Notes: generated from the sequence alone by a model not told the origin. 64,000 nucleotides of DNA from Anaerobacillus isosaccharinicus (GCF_001866075.3 NZ_CP063356.1:2594164-2658163); one strand, 5' to 3'; shown: positions 46,454-55,961, counted from the first letter of the stretch. Translations and numbers: made by a program.

Positions 46454-47509
46454 TTGAGTATTCCAAAGCAGCCATGGACGATGATGGCTAAAATATATAA
46501 ACATGTATTACCCCGTGTTCACAAAAATTTAGACATGTGGAAACAAAAAGCTGATGCTATTCCTAATAACGAGCTACGAAAACAGGCATTAGCTAGTATC
46601 GAATCGAAGACATTTCATTGTGAGGGTGGAAGTATTTATGGTTTATTAGCTAAAGATCGAATTGATGATGTGATTCGGTTTATTGTGGCATATCAAACAA
46701 TTAGCGATTACTTAGATAACTTATGTGATCGCAGCACATCTCTAGACCCCACTGATTTTCAGGCGTTGCATCATTCGATGGTGCATGCCCTAACACCTGA
46801 TGCACCTCTAGAAAACTATTATCGCTACCGCGACGAACAAGATGATGGTGGCTATTTGCGTGACCTTGTGAAAACATGCCAAGATATAGTCAGTAGTTTG
46901 CCAAACTATTCCAACATCTTTGAGTTAAATTTAGAACTTGCTCAGTATTATTGTGATCTTCAAGTTCATAAACATGTTAAGAAAGAAGAACGAGTACCGC
47001 GACTTGAGGAGTGGTTCAATCAATATAAAGACAAACTACCGCCAATGAGCTGGTATGAATTTTCAGCTTGCTCTGGTTCAACGTTAGGTATTTTTTGTCT
47101 TGTTTCTTATGCGACAAACGAAAGCTTTACGCGAGATGACGCCAAAAAGGTAAAAGAAAGTTATTTTCCATGGGTGCAAGGACTTCACATCATGTTAGAC
47201 TACTTTATTGATCAAGAAGAAGATCGACAAGGGGGAGATCTTAATTTTTGTTTTTATTACGATGATGAAGGTCACCTAATAGAAAGACTTGAATGCTTTG
47301 CTCGTGAAGCTGATAAAAGTATTCGTAAGATGCCTAATCAGCCATTTCATTCGTTTATTAATAAAGGCTTGTTAGCCATTTATTTAGCAGATGAAAAGGT
47401 TCGAAAACAAAAAAAGGTGCGGGAACTTGCGAAACGATTGATTCGGATTGGCGGTGGTTCAACATTGTTTTTCTATGTAAATGGTTGGATATACCGACGC
47501 TTAAATTAG
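46454..47509 (+). CDS. ytpB: Tetraprenyl-beta-curcumene synthase (YtpB-like)
   Basis: 351 residues, all-helical, DUF2600 family. The metal-binding acidic motifs are DYLDNLCDRS near residue 96 and LDYFIDQEEDRQGGDLN near residue 260. B. subtilis YtpB cyclises tetraprenyl diphosphate to tetraprenyl-beta-curcumene, the precursor of sesquarterpenes made in spores. The start is TTG at 46454, with AAAGGAG 12 bases upstream. It follows ytpA by 109 bp and is followed by an FAD enzyme. Confidence 0.92.
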   Translation: MSIPKQPWTMMAKIYKHVLPRVHKNLDMWKQKADAIPNNELRKQALASIESKTFHCEGGSIYGLLAKDRIDDVIRFIVAYQTISDYLDNLCDRSTSLDPTDFQALHHSMVHALTPDAPLENYYRYRDEQDDGGYLRDLVKTCQDIVSSLPNYSNIFELNLELAQYYCDLQVHKHVKKEERVPRLEEWFNQYKDKLPPMSWYEFSACSGSTLGIFCLVSYATNESFTRDDAKKVKESYFPWVQGLHIMLDYFIDQEEDRQGGDLNFCFYYDDEGHLIERLECFAREADKSIRKMPNQPFHSFINKGLLAIYLADEKVRKQKKVRELAKRLIRIGGGSTLFFYVNGWIYRRLN

Positions 47510-47569
47510 TATGATTTTCCTATAAATTATGTGATAATTAGCTTATATAAATAGAAGGTAGGGAGAGCG

Positions 47570-48556
47570 ATGACGATTGCAGATGTAATAATCGTTGGCG
47601 GTGGAATTACTGGAATTATGGCTGCAAATACATTATCTAGTCTTGGAATAAACAATTGTTTAATTCTAGAAAAGAGCAAAAGTGTTGGTGGCAGACTTGC
47701 AACTCGTCGTATAGAAGATGGAATTGCTGACCATGGAGCCCAATACTTTACGGCCTACACTGATCTATTTCGTATTCATACACTTTCATGGCAAAATCAA
47801 GGGTTAATAAAAAAGTGGTTTGGTGGAAAACACCCAAGGTTTACTAGTATTAATGGAATGAATAGCATTGCCAAAAATCTAGCAGCAGACTTGGATGTTA
47901 AATTAAATACTAAGGTTGAAACGATAATAAAAGAAAATCAAGTGTATAAACTGATGACAAACCAAGGGGAGTTTCAAGCGAAAGCTTTAATCATAACAAC
48001 ACCCGCACCGCAAACGATTGAGCTTGTTGAAGCAAGCTCGCTAACTGTTGAACCAAAAGCTTTAAACAAACTAAGGATGATCGAATTCGTGCCGTGTTTA
48101 GTCGCGTTACTTCAATTAGATCAACCGAGCAACCTTGTTTCTCTTGGTTATGTCGACAGTAAGCTGCCAAAAGGAATGGAGCGTATAATTGATAATGATA
48201 AAAAAGGCATTTCAACTAGCCCGATACTAAGTATCTACATGACTGCAAAGTGGTCTAATGATCATTATCATAAAAACGACGATGAAATAGTAGCAATGAT
48301 TTTAGAAGAAGTACCTGCTGATTTGCTAGAAGGCGCTACAGTTGTTTCTTGCCAATTAAAAAGATGGCGCTATGCTGAAGCGGTTAAAGTTATTCATGAA
48401 CCATTTTTAAATGGAGCAACATCCTCACTTCCACTTCTTTTTGCAGGTGATGCATTTATCTGTAAAACTGACCCATCGAAAAGAGGACGACTTGAAAGTG
48501 GGGTCATATCGGGTATTTTGGTTGGACAGGAAATGAAGAGGCAAATAGCTCCATAA
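47570..48556 (+). CDS. FAD-dependent oxidoreductase, renalase-like
   Basis: 328 residues with the Rossmann motif VIIVGGGITGIMAANTL at residues 6-22, LEKSKSVGGRLATRR (typical of renalase-like proteins), DHGAQYFTA, and a C-terminal LLFAGDAF motif. The reaction is unknown for bacterial members. It starts 60 bp after ytpB on the same strand with a TAGGGAG site, so it may be part of the same transcript. Involvement in terpene oxidation is only a hypothesis from location. Confidence 0.85.
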   Translation: MTIADVIIVGGGITGIMAANTLSSLGINNCLILEKSKSVGGRLATRRIEDGIADHGAQYFTAYTDLFRIHTLSWQNQGLIKKWFGGKHPRFTSINGMNSIAKNLAADLDVKLNTKVETIIKENQVYKLMTNQGEFQAKALIITTPAPQTIELVEASSLTVEPKALNKLRMIEFVPCLVALLQLDQPSNLVSLGYVDSKLPKGMERIIDNDKKGISTSPILSIYMTAKWSNDHYHKNDDEIVAMILEEVPADLLEGATVVSCQLKRWRYAEAVKVIHEPFLNGATSSLPLLFAGDAFICKTDPSKRGRLESGVISGILVGQEMKRQIAP

Positions 48557-48568
48557 CTAAGTTACCTG

Positions 48569-48608
48569 AAAAAATGCGTGTCCAATTTGGATATGCGTTT
48601 TTTATTTT
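48569..48608 (+). terminator. Terminator after the FAD oxidoreductase gene
   Basis: AAAAAATGCGTGTCC pairs imperfectly with GGATATGCGTTTTTT around an AATTT-type loop; the downstream arm runs into T-rich DNA. Confidence 0.8.
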
Positions 48609-48749
48609 TGGTAATGGGTAACATACTACTATAGAAAATAGATGAATGACTTTCACAAACTCAAAAAAATTAGGTACTAATTAGTCGTAAATAATCGAAG
48701 CATTCATGTTACTAAAATTTTACTATTAGTAATAAGGGGAGGTTTTTTC

Positions 48750-49556
48750 ATGAAACTTACACCAGAGCAAAGAGTGACATTACATGGGTTTAATAATTTA
48801 ACGAAATCACTAAGTTTTAATATGTATGATGTTTGTTACACAAAAACAAAAGCAGAACGTGAGGCCTACATAGATTATATTGATGAGCAATATAGTGCAG
48901 AAAGGTTGACGAGCATCCTAAAAACTGTTTCTGACATTATCGGGGCACATGTTTTAAATATTGCTAAGCAAGACTATGTCCCACAAGGAGCAAGTGTGAC
49001 AATGCTTATTTCGGAAGAACCAGTTGTCGAAGTTCCAACTGACCAATTTGAAGAATCACCTGGACCATTACCAGAAGCTGTTGTGATGGCTTTAGACAAA
49101 AGTCATATTACCGTTCATACGTATCCAGAATATCATCCAGATGAAGGAATTAGTACATTTAGAGCGGATGTCGATGTGTCTACGTGTGGAGAAATCTCAC
49201 CTTTAAAGGCGTTAAATTATTTAATTCATTCGTTTGAAACAGACGTAATGACGATTGATTATCGCGTTCGAGGCTTTACGAGGGATATCTATGGCCATAA
49301 ATTATTTATTGATCATGAAATAAATTCGATTCAAAATTACATTCCAGACGATATAAAGCACCTATTTGATATGATTGATGTAAATGTGTATCAAGAGAAT
49401 ATTTTTCATACAAAGTGCAAACTAAAAGAATTTGATTTAAACAACTACCTATTTGGCTTTAAGAAAGAAAAACTCGACCCAGAAGAAGCTAATGAAATAA
49501 CTGAGAAATTAACTATGGAAATGGATGAAATTTTCTATGGGAAAAATATGTATTAA
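48750..49556 (+). CDS. speD: S-adenosylmethionine decarboxylase proenzyme, large E. coli type
   Basis: 268 residues. The self-cleavage site is Lys117-Ser118 in [10 protein letters not shown]; cleavage makes the pyruvoyl group on the alpha chain. The later motif [20 protein letters not shown] has the conserved cysteine. Its length is that of the E. coli SpeD class, whereas B. subtilis SpeD is of the short class. It provides the aminopropyl donor for spermidine. GGGGAGG precedes the ATG; it is a single gene. Confidence 0.93.
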   Translation: MKLTPEQRVTLHGFNNLTKSLSFNMYDVCYTKTKAEREAYIDYIDEQYSAERLTSILKTVSDIIGAHVLNIAKQDYVPQGASVTMLISEEPVVEVPTDQFEESPGPLPEAVVMALDKSHITVHTYPEYHPDEGISTFRADVDVSTCGEISPLKALNYLIHSFETDVMTIDYRVRGFTRDIYGHKLFIDHEINSIQNYIPDDIKHLFDMIDVNVYQENIFHTKCKLKEFDLNNYLFGFKKEKLDPEEANEITEKLTMEMDEIFYGKNMY

Positions 49557-49620
49557 CTGGTAATCCCCAAATTTCTTTACGCTTTTCCGCATATGCCTAA
49601 CCCAAATTGGTTACTGTTTG

Positions 49621-49629
49621 CATAGGTTA
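49621..49629 (+). promoter_or_regulatory. Possible sigma-K -10 box of the YjcZ-like gene
   Basis: CATAGGTTA fits CATANNNTA, 31 bp before the start. The nearest AC at 49600-49601 is 19 bp away, longer than usual. Confidence 0.3.
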
Positions 49630-49659
49630 GAATTATGTAACAGGGAAGGTGGTGTTATT

Positions 49660-49965
49660 ATGTACGGATTTGGACCGGTAACAGGCGCAGCAGCTGGTAC
49701 AGCTGCAGGATTTGCAGCGGCTCCATTTGCAGGGCCAGCGGCTCCATTAGCTGGTGCAGCAGCAGGTGCGGCTTATGGTGCTGCAACACCTACTATGGCA
49801 GGTTATGGAGCAGCTCCTATGGCTGGATGTGCTTATGGTGCTCCAGTAGCTCCGGTAGCTCCAGTAGCTCATGGTTTTGGAGCAGGACGCGGCTTTGCGT
49901 TAATTGTTGTATTGTTCATTTTGTTAGTAATTATTGGGGCCTCTTGGGTAACGCCTGCTGTTTAA
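49660..49965 (+). CDS. YjcZ-family small sporulation-type membrane protein with a long Ala/Gly/Pro-rich N-terminus
   Basis: 101 residues. The C-terminus GFALIVVLFILLVIIGASWV is the YjcZ/SscA-family transmembrane signature. The preceding 75 residues are low complexity, made of alanine, glycine and proline with tyrosines (repeats such as APVAPVAPVA), which is longer than the few residues typical of the family. The ATG at 49660 follows GAAGGTGGTG. Such proteins are expressed in sporulation and often associate with the spore coat or membranes. Confidence 0.8.
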   Translation: MYGFGPVTGAAAGTAAGFAAAPFAGPAAPLAGAAAGAAYGAATPTMAGYGAAPMAGCAYGAPVAPVAPVAHGFGAGRGFALIVVLFILLVIIGASWVTPAV

Positions 49966-49978
49966 TGAGGACAAAATA

Positions 49979-50008
49979 AAAGAGGCTGACACCTTTGTCA
50001 GCCTCTTT
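49979..50008. terminator. Bidirectional terminator between the YjcZ-like gene and the carbonic anhydrase gene
   Basis: AAAGAGGCTGAC pairs perfectly with GTCAGCCTCTTT around a 6-base loop; A-rich and T-rich flanks serve both converging genes. Confidence 0.9.
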
Positions 50009-50010
50009 AC

Positions 50011-50586
50011 CTATGCAAGAATTTCTTGATAGCCATTAATTACCGTATCAAGTTTCCCAGTTTTAGGATCAATAATTAGTCCATGTATAGGAATGTTACT
50101 AGGAAGCAATGGGTGATTTTTGACGATATCAACACTATGTTTCACGCTATCTTCAACTTCTGTAAATCCTTTTAACCAAGCGTCAATATTAACTCCTGAA
50201 TACCGAAGAACTTCAAGAGTGTCCTGATCAATCCCACGCAATTTCGCTTTATCTAAGACGGAGTTTGCTTCTAGCTTTGCCATGCCACAGTTATGATGTC
50301 CAATAACTAATACTTCTTGGGCCCCTAGTTCATAAATCGCTACAATAATACTTCGCATAATGCTTCCAAAGGGATGGGAAATAACGGCGCCTGCATTTTT
50401 TATAATGATTGCGTCACCTTTTTGAAGATTTATTGCTCTAGGAAGTAATTGTTTTAGTCTCGTATCCATGCAAGTTAGGATAACTAATTTTTTGTTTGGA
50501 AATTGTGTTGTCATAAATGGCTCATAAAGTTTCTCACTGACAAACGCTTGATTGTAATTTAGAATATCTTCTAATAACGACGACAT
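50011..50586 (-). CDS. ytiB: Beta-class carbonic anhydrase (YtiB-like)
   Basis: 191 residues. The zinc ligands and catalytic dyad are in ILTCMDTRL (Cys, Asp, Arg) and VIGHHNCGM (His, Cys). The sequence NAGAVISHP is also typical. It interconverts CO2 and bicarbonate. The ATG at 50586 follows AAAGGGGGAAA; the open frame extends 22 codons upstream without a binding site. Confidence 0.9.
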   Translation of the reverse strand: MSSLLEDILNYNQAFVSEKLYEPFMTTQFPNKKLVILTCMDTRLKQLLPRAINLQKGDAIIIKNAGAVISHPFGSIMRSIIVAIYELGAQEVLVIGHHNCGMAKLEANSVLDKAKLRGIDQDTLEVLRYSGVNIDAWLKGFTEVEDSVKHSVDIVKNHPLLPSNIPIHGLIIDPKTGKLDTVINGYQEILA

Positions 50587-50671
50587 TAGATTTCCCCCTT
50601 TATTTACTAGTTTTATAGAAAGTATAAAGGAAGTCAATCTAAAATATTCCAAATTGTTTTAAAATATATAT

Positions 50672-51244
50672 TTACCGTTTTTCAATAGCAACGATAAATG
50701 GTGGATTGTTCTTTTGATTGAGAAATTGATAAGTTAAAACATGGCCTTCTGCTTGGTCTATGCTACTCACATAGTTCAAAAGAACATCTTTTTCTTTTCT
50801 ACCTTCTTCATGACCATGGTAAATAACAAGGACAATAATTCCTCCTTTTTTTAACAGAGAGAAAATATCAGCAATTGCTTTTAGTGTTGTTTCTGGCTTT
50901 GTGACAATGCTTTTATCTCCACCAGGTAAATAACCAAGGTTAAAAATAGCTCCGGAAATGTTCCCGTGGTCATTTTCAGGAATTAAATTTTTTGCTTCTT
51001 GGTGCCCACTTTGAAAAAGTGACACTTGATTTAGGGCACCATGTTCTATTAAGCGCTCTTTCGTTTTCCTAATGGCTGCCTCTTGAATATCAAACCCATA
51101 GACACGGCCTAAATCACCAACAAGTTGTGCTAAAAATAAGGTGTCATGACCATTTCCAGCAGTACCATCAATGGCCGAATCCCCATTTGATATGGCATTT
51201 ATTAAAAGCTGTCTAGCGAAAGGGAGAATTCCTAAAACTTTCAT
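50672..51244 (-). CDS. ytqB: SAM-dependent tRNA methyltransferase (YtqB/MnmM-like)
   Basis: 190 residues with a Rossmann SAM-binding motif DGTAGNGHDTLFLA near residue 27, and NLGYLPGGDKSI (the catalytic NLGYLPGG signature of the PF06962 family). B. subtilis YtqB has been reported to methylate the 5-aminomethyl group of wobble uridine in tRNA (renamed MnmM). It starts one base after the stop of ytqA; the two are translationally coupled. Confidence 0.88.
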   Translation of the reverse strand: MKVLGILPFARQLLINAISNGDSAIDGTAGNGHDTLFLAQLVGDLGRVYGFDIQEAAIRKTKERLIEHGALNQVSLFQSGHQEAKNLIPENDHGNISGAIFNLGYLPGGDKSIVTKPETTLKAIADIFSLLKKGGIIVLVIYHGHEEGRKEKDVLLNYVSSIDQAEGHVLTYQFLNQKNNPPFIVAIEKR

Positions 51245-51245
51245 C

Positions 51246-52202
51246 TTAATTCCCCCTATTAAAAAATTTACCTTGCCAACTATTTCTGTTTTTTAATTCT
51301 GCTTCAATTCCATTTAACACTTGCCATTTGTTTAAGCTCCACATTGGACCGATCATTAAGTCGGCAGGTCCATCCCCAGTTAAACGATGAACGACCATTT
51401 CTGGTGGAATAACTTCAAGTTGATCGCAAACAAGCTTAATATAGTCATCAGCACTCATGAATTCAAGCATCCCCTTTTCATATTGCTTTACCATCGGAGT
51501 TTTCTTTAAGAGATGGAGAAGATGAATTTTAATGCCTTGAACATCTAGCTTTGCTACTTCTCTAGCTGTCTCCATCATCATGTCATAATTTTCAAGAGGT
51601 AAGCCATTTATGATATGAGAACATATTCTTATGTTGTGCTTGCGTAATTTTTTGACACCATCAACGTATGTTTGATAATCATGGGCTCGATTAATTAAGT
51701 CGGCTGTCCGTTGGTGAACAGTTTGTAGACCAAGCTCCACCCATAAATACGTCCGTTTGTTAAGCTCACCTAAATACTCAACAACATCATCAGGAAGACA
51801 GTCTGGTCTTGTTGCAATCGAAAGACCAACTACTCCGTCTTGTTCTAAAATTACTTCATACATTTCTTTTAATTGTTCTACAGGCGCATACGTGTTTGTG
51901 TAAGCTTGGAAATAACCTAAATATTTACCTGTAGGCCATTTTGAATGCATTTTTTCTTTAATTGTATTAAATTGCGTAATAAGGTCATCTTTACGATCAC
52001 CGGCAAAATCACCAGATCCACGCTCACTACAAAACGTACATCCACCACTAGCAACAGAACCGTCACGATTAGGACAATCGAAACCAGCATCTAATGGGAT
52101 TTTGAAAATTTTTTCACCAAACTGCTGCCGAAGATGAAAGTTCCAAGAATGGTACCTTTTATCTCCGAACATGACCGGTATTAATTCGTTATTTATCGTC
52201 AT
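51246..52202 (-). CDS. ytqA: Radical SAM protein, TIGR01212 family (YtqA/MnmL-like)
   Basis: 318 residues. The radical SAM cluster cysteines lie in DCPNRDGSVASGGCTFC near residues 44-60 with a long first spacing (CX11CXXC), characteristic of the TIGR01212/Elp3-like group. Later motifs include SIATRPDCLPDDVV and VELGLQTVHQRT. It is paired with ytqB and has been linked to synthesis of mnm5-type wobble uridine in B. subtilis. AAGGATATA-type sequence is found upstream of the ATG at 52202. Confidence 0.87.
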   Translation of the reverse strand: MTINNELIPVMFGDKRYHSWNFHLRQQFGEKIFKIPLDAGFDCPNRDGSVASGGCTFCSERGSGDFAGDRKDDLITQFNTIKEKMHSKWPTGKYLGYFQAYTNTYAPVEQLKEMYEVILEQDGVVGLSIATRPDCLPDDVVEYLGELNKRTYLWVELGLQTVHQRTADLINRAHDYQTYVDGVKKLRKHNIRICSHIINGLPLENYDMMMETAREVAKLDVQGIKIHLLHLLKKTPMVKQYEKGMLEFMSADDYIKLVCDQLEVIPPEMVVHRLTGDGPADLMIGPMWSLNKWQVLNGIEAELKNRNSWQGKFFNRGN

Positions 52203-52258
52203 AATATATCCTTCCTACTTTTAGCTATGAGGTATTTGTTACTCGTAAAAGCTGCAAA

Positions 52259-53281
52259 TTAAAACTTTAAACTCAAAATTCTATCTATAGCTTGTTCAAT
52301 TTGTTCCATGTTTAAATCATAATGTGTTGTAAAGCGTACTGTAGTCGGCCCAAAGGGAACAGCTAAAATGTCTTGAGACTTAAGTTTATCGATAAATTGT
52401 GATGAATGCATGCCCGTTTCGCTTATGTCAATTAAGACAATGTTTGTATCGACATGATTTACAACTGAGAGTAGTGGATGTTTGTTTAATCCAGTAGCAA
52501 GTTTTTTTGCGTTTTGATGATCTTCAGCTAAGCGCTCGACCATCTCATTTAACGCGATGATACCTGCTGCACCAAGAACTCCAGCTTGCCTTAAACCACC
52601 ACCAAGACGTTTTCGCCATTTACGAGCCTTATCAATAAACTCTTTTGAACCTGCTAAAATTGAGCCGACAGGTGCTCCGAGACCTTTTGATAAACAGACT
52701 TGTACAGTAGTCGTGTACTGAGTAAAGGCTGTTAGCGGTTCACCTAAAGCAACTGCTGAGTTAAAAAGACGGGCTCCATCTAAATGAATAGGGATATTAT
52801 GTTCTTTTGCGACATGGTATAACTCAGCCATATGACTAGGTGGAATAGCTACCCCCCCACCACGATTATGGGTATTTTCTAAACAGATGAGACTAGTATC
52901 AGGGAAATGTATATCATTCGCTCGAATTGCTTCTTTTAATTTAAGGGGATCCATAAATCCGCCTTCAGTTTTAATCGTTCTTGGCTGAACGCCGGCAAAT
53001 GCAGAGATTGCTCCTCCTTCATAAAAAACGATATGAGAATCTTCATCTAGGATAATTTCATCACCTTGACGACAATGAGTAAGAACAGCAATTTGGTTTC
53101 CTTGTGTCCCACTAGTAACAAATAAAGCAGCTTCTTTTCCTAACATTTTAGCTGCTAGCATTTCTAATTTATTTATAGTTGGATCCTCACCATAAACATC
53201 ATCGCCAACTTCTGCTTGGAACATGGCTTCACGCATTTTTTGTGTTGGCCTCGTAATTGTATCACTTCGTAAATCGATCAT
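52259..53281 (-). CDS. Low-specificity L-threonine aldolase
   Basis: 340 residues of the beta-eliminating lyase family: N-terminal MIDLRSDTITRPTQKMREAM, EAALFVTSGTQGNQIA, HLDGARLFNSAVAL (aspartate contacts PLP), and the PLP lysine in CLSKGLGAPVGSIL. It cleaves threonine or allo-threonine to glycine and acetaldehyde. The ATG at 53281 follows GGGGGAT; the longer frame is not supported. Confidence 0.92.
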   Translation of the reverse strand: MIDLRSDTITRPTQKMREAMFQAEVGDDVYGEDPTINKLEMLAAKMLGKEAALFVTSGTQGNQIAVLTHCRQGDEIILDEDSHIVFYEGGAISAFAGVQPRTIKTEGGFMDPLKLKEAIRANDIHFPDTSLICLENTHNRGGGVAIPPSHMAELYHVAKEHNIPIHLDGARLFNSAVALGEPLTAFTQYTTTVQVCLSKGLGAPVGSILAGSKEFIDKARKWRKRLGGGLRQAGVLGAAGIIALNEMVERLAEDHQNAKKLATGLNKHPLLSVVNHVDTNIVLIDISETGMHSSQFIDKLKSQDILAVPFGPTTVRFTTHYDLNMEQIEQAIDRILSLKF

Positions 53282-53507
53282 TTTAAATCCCCCTAAATCA
53301 CGCTTTTTGAGCATTTTATCATACTATCACTTCAAACTTCTAGGAAAAGCTTTTTAGTCATGAAATATAGGAAGACAATAAAAAGTGGAGAATTTATGTT
53401 TCAGATCATAGCCCATATTTTACAATAAAAATTTGCGTTGCTAAATGCAATTAAATGGCATACAATTTTCCTTAGAGATACGAAATAAGAGAGAGGTAGA
53501 GGTCATT

Positions 53508-54704
53508 ATGCCTAAAGCGTTATGGTTACTTGTCATCGGGATGGTGATTAACGTAACGGGCGCTTCTTTTTTGTGGCCACTTAACACAATTTTTATTCAT
53601 CAAGAGTTGGGGAAGTCATTAAGTGTAGCTGGGCTTGTGCTAATGCTTAACGCAGGAGCAGGAGTTATCGGCAATTTAATTGGTGGGAGACTTTTTGATT
53701 GGATCGGTGGCTATAAAACCATTTTATTGGGAATTACCATTACTATGGTGAGCGCGTTTACGTTAGCTTTTTATCACAGTTGGATTTATTATGTTGTTTT
53801 AATGGTAGGATTAGGGTTTGGTTCAGGTATAACATTTCCATCGATGTATGCGATGGCTGGCTCTGTTTGGCCTGAAGGTGGACGAAAGGCGTTTAATTCG
53901 ATTTATGTTGCTCAGAACCTTGGGGTAGCTGTTGGTGCAGCGTTAGGCGGACTTGTAGCCTCGATTAGATTTGATTATGTCTTTTTTGCGAATGGGTTTA
54001 TGTACATTATTTTCTTCATGATTGCTTTTTTCGGTTTTAAAAATATGAAGGTAGATCCATCTGAAACTATGCAAACGAGTATTTTAGAGCAAGGTGTTGT
54101 TATAGAAAATAAGGCGAAATTTAAAGCTTTACTAATTCTTTGTGTTGGTTTTATCATTTGTTGGATGGCCTATGTTCAATGGCAAACAACGATTTCGGTT
54201 CATACACAATCACTCGGAATTAGTTTAACAGAGTACAGTCTTATTTGGACTGTTAATGGTGCTTTAATTGTTTTAGGGCAACCTTTAATCTCTGCTTTGA
54301 TAAAAAAATGGTTTCACACATTAAAAGGGCAAATTTATTTTGGTCTTGCAGTTTTCATGGTGTCATTTTTCGTCTTAGCCCAAGCAGAAGTTTTCATGGT
54401 TTTTGTGGTAGCGATGATTATTTTAACGATTGGTGAAATGTTCATTTGGCCGGCAGTTCCAACGATTGCTCATCAGTTAGCACCAAAAGGAAAAGCTGGA
54501 TTTTACCAAGGGGTCGTAAACAGTGTGGCCACAGGAGGAAGAATGATTGGCCCGTTACTTGGTGGAATTGTTGTTGATTTGTTTGGTATGCAGGCGTTAT
54601 TTTATGGTTTAATGATGATCTTTATGATTGGATTTGTAAGTACGTATCTGTATGATCGCCATTTACAAGCACCAGTTACTCAAAAAGAAGTGAATGCGAG
54701 TTAA
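53508..54704 (+). CDS. Major facilitator superfamily transporter (YttB-like)
   Basis: 398 residues with 12 predicted membrane helices. The motif IGGRLFDWIGGYKTILLG is the loop 2-3 signature, and QNLGVAVGAALGGLV lies in helix 5. The internal ATG at 53508 follows GAGGTAGAGG and gives a normal N-terminus (MPKALWLLVIGM), so it is preferred to the frame start at 53445. B. subtilis YttB is located in the same genomic segment; substrate unknown. Confidence 0.85.
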   Translation: MPKALWLLVIGMVINVTGASFLWPLNTIFIHQELGKSLSVAGLVLMLNAGAGVIGNLIGGRLFDWIGGYKTILLGITITMVSAFTLAFYHSWIYYVVLMVGLGFGSGITFPSMYAMAGSVWPEGGRKAFNSIYVAQNLGVAVGAALGGLVASIRFDYVFFANGFMYIIFFMIAFFGFKNMKVDPSETMQTSILEQGVVIENKAKFKALLILCVGFIICWMAYVQWQTTISVHTQSLGISLTEYSLIWTVNGALIVLGQPLISALIKKWFHTLKGQIYFGLAVFMVSFFVLAQAEVFMVFVVAMIILTIGEMFIWPAVPTIAHQLAPKGKAGFYQGVVNSVATGGRMIGPLLGGIVVDLFGMQALFYGLMMIFMIGFVSTYLYDRHLQAPVTQKEVNAS

Positions 54705-54706
54705 TG

Positions 54707-54747
54707 AAACGGGAATGGCTACTTGGTAGTCATCTCCGTTTTGTTTT
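54707..54747 (+). terminator. Terminator after the MFS gene
   Basis: AAACGGGAATGGCTAC pairs imperfectly with TAGTCATCTCCGTTT, followed by TGTTTTG. Confidence 0.65.
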
Positions 54748-54890
54748 GTTGTTCAGAAAAAATTTCGAAAAAAAGTTGATTTATTACGAATTAACCATAA
54801 TTGGAATATTTTTAATTATGATATAATTTAACTAAATAAAACTAAATCCAATGACCTATTGAAATAAAATTGAGGAGGGGGGAGTTTACA

Positions 54891-55961
54891 ATGATCAGTG
54901 ATTTATTTATAAATATAACAATCTTAACGTCTTTTACCTTTATGTGGCATCAACTTTTTAGAAATAATCGGCTAACCCCAAACTCTCCTCTTAAAATAAA
55001 ACTACTAGATGGTCTCATTGGTGGAATATTAGGGATAACTTTGATGCATTACAGCATTCAGGTTAACGAAATTACAATCTTAGATTTAAGACATATCGCT
55101 GTAATTTTGTTAGCATACTTTGGCGGAATAATTCCTTCTTTAATAGCTGCTGCTATTATCTCAGTAGGTCGCTTTTTCATTGATGTCAATTTTTCGTCAT
55201 TCGTTTCTCTATTTATGATGTTTACTATGGCAATCGGTGCTGGTTTGATCGCAAAGTATTTAAAGCAAGAAGGATTAATAAAGTGGACGGTACTATTAAT
55301 CTATACTCAGACTATTTTTACACTAGCATTGTATGTCGTTGTGGATAACTTTTCTCTCGTTATAGACGTAGCAATATACCATATATTAAGTTCGATTATT
55401 GGTGGATACTTAACGTTTTACTTTGTTACGTATATTCGGAGATATACCCAGTTGTACTTAAAATATAAGGAAAACTCTCAAAGGGATCCCCTAACAGAGC
55501 TATACAATGTTCGTTCTTTTGATTATTTTTATAATTTAATGTTAGATAGTGTAAAACAAGAAGGTGGAAATTGTGCGGTTTGTTTAGTGGATGTAGATCA
55601 CTTTAAGAAGGTAAATGACACGTATGGTCACACTGCCGGTGATCAAGTGCTTAGGCAGTTAGCTAAGCTTCTAGGTAAATTGATGCGAGAGGGAGACATC
55701 GTTTCAAGAAATGGCGGCGAAGAATTTTCAATCCTTCTAGAAGATTGTAACCTCACGCAAGCTGAAGAAATTGCTAATCGAATTCGAAAAGCAGTTGAAC
55801 AATACCATTTTGTTTTACCAGATAAACAAAAAATTAAATTGACAGTTTCAATTGGCGTTGCAGCATTTAATTTTGAATCTAGTGATGACAACTTATATGA
55901 AAGTGCAGATGATGCCCTTTACAAAGCAAAACGTACAGGGAGAAACAATGTATGTAGTTAG
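54891..55961 (+). CDS. Diguanylate cyclase with a 5TM-LytS sensor region
   Basis: 356 residues. The first 185 form six or so membrane helices with the 5TMR-LYT pattern (LLDGLIGGILGITLMHYS, LLAYFGGIIPSLIAAAIISVGR). The GGDEF domain starts with RDPLTELYNVR; the active site is GGEEF at 275-279 and the inhibitory I-site REGD at 266-269 lies five residues before it. It should make cyclic di-GMP from two GTP, with feedback inhibition. The ATG at 54891 follows GAGGGGGGAG. It is monocistronic. Confidence 0.92.
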   Translation: MISDLFINITILTSFTFMWHQLFRNNRLTPNSPLKIKLLDGLIGGILGITLMHYSIQVNEITILDLRHIAVILLAYFGGIIPSLIAAAIISVGRFFIDVNFSSFVSLFMMFTMAIGAGLIAKYLKQEGLIKWTVLLIYTQTIFTLALYVVVDNFSLVIDVAIYHILSSIIGGYLTFYFVTYIRRYTQLYLKYKENSQRDPLTELYNVRSFDYFYNLMLDSVKQEGGNCAVCLVDVDHFKKVNDTYGHTAGDQVLRQLAKLLGKLMREGDIVSRNGGEEFSILLEDCNLTQAEEIANRIRKAVEQYHFVLPDKQKIKLTVSIGVAAFNFESSDDNLYESADDALYKAKRTGRNNVCS

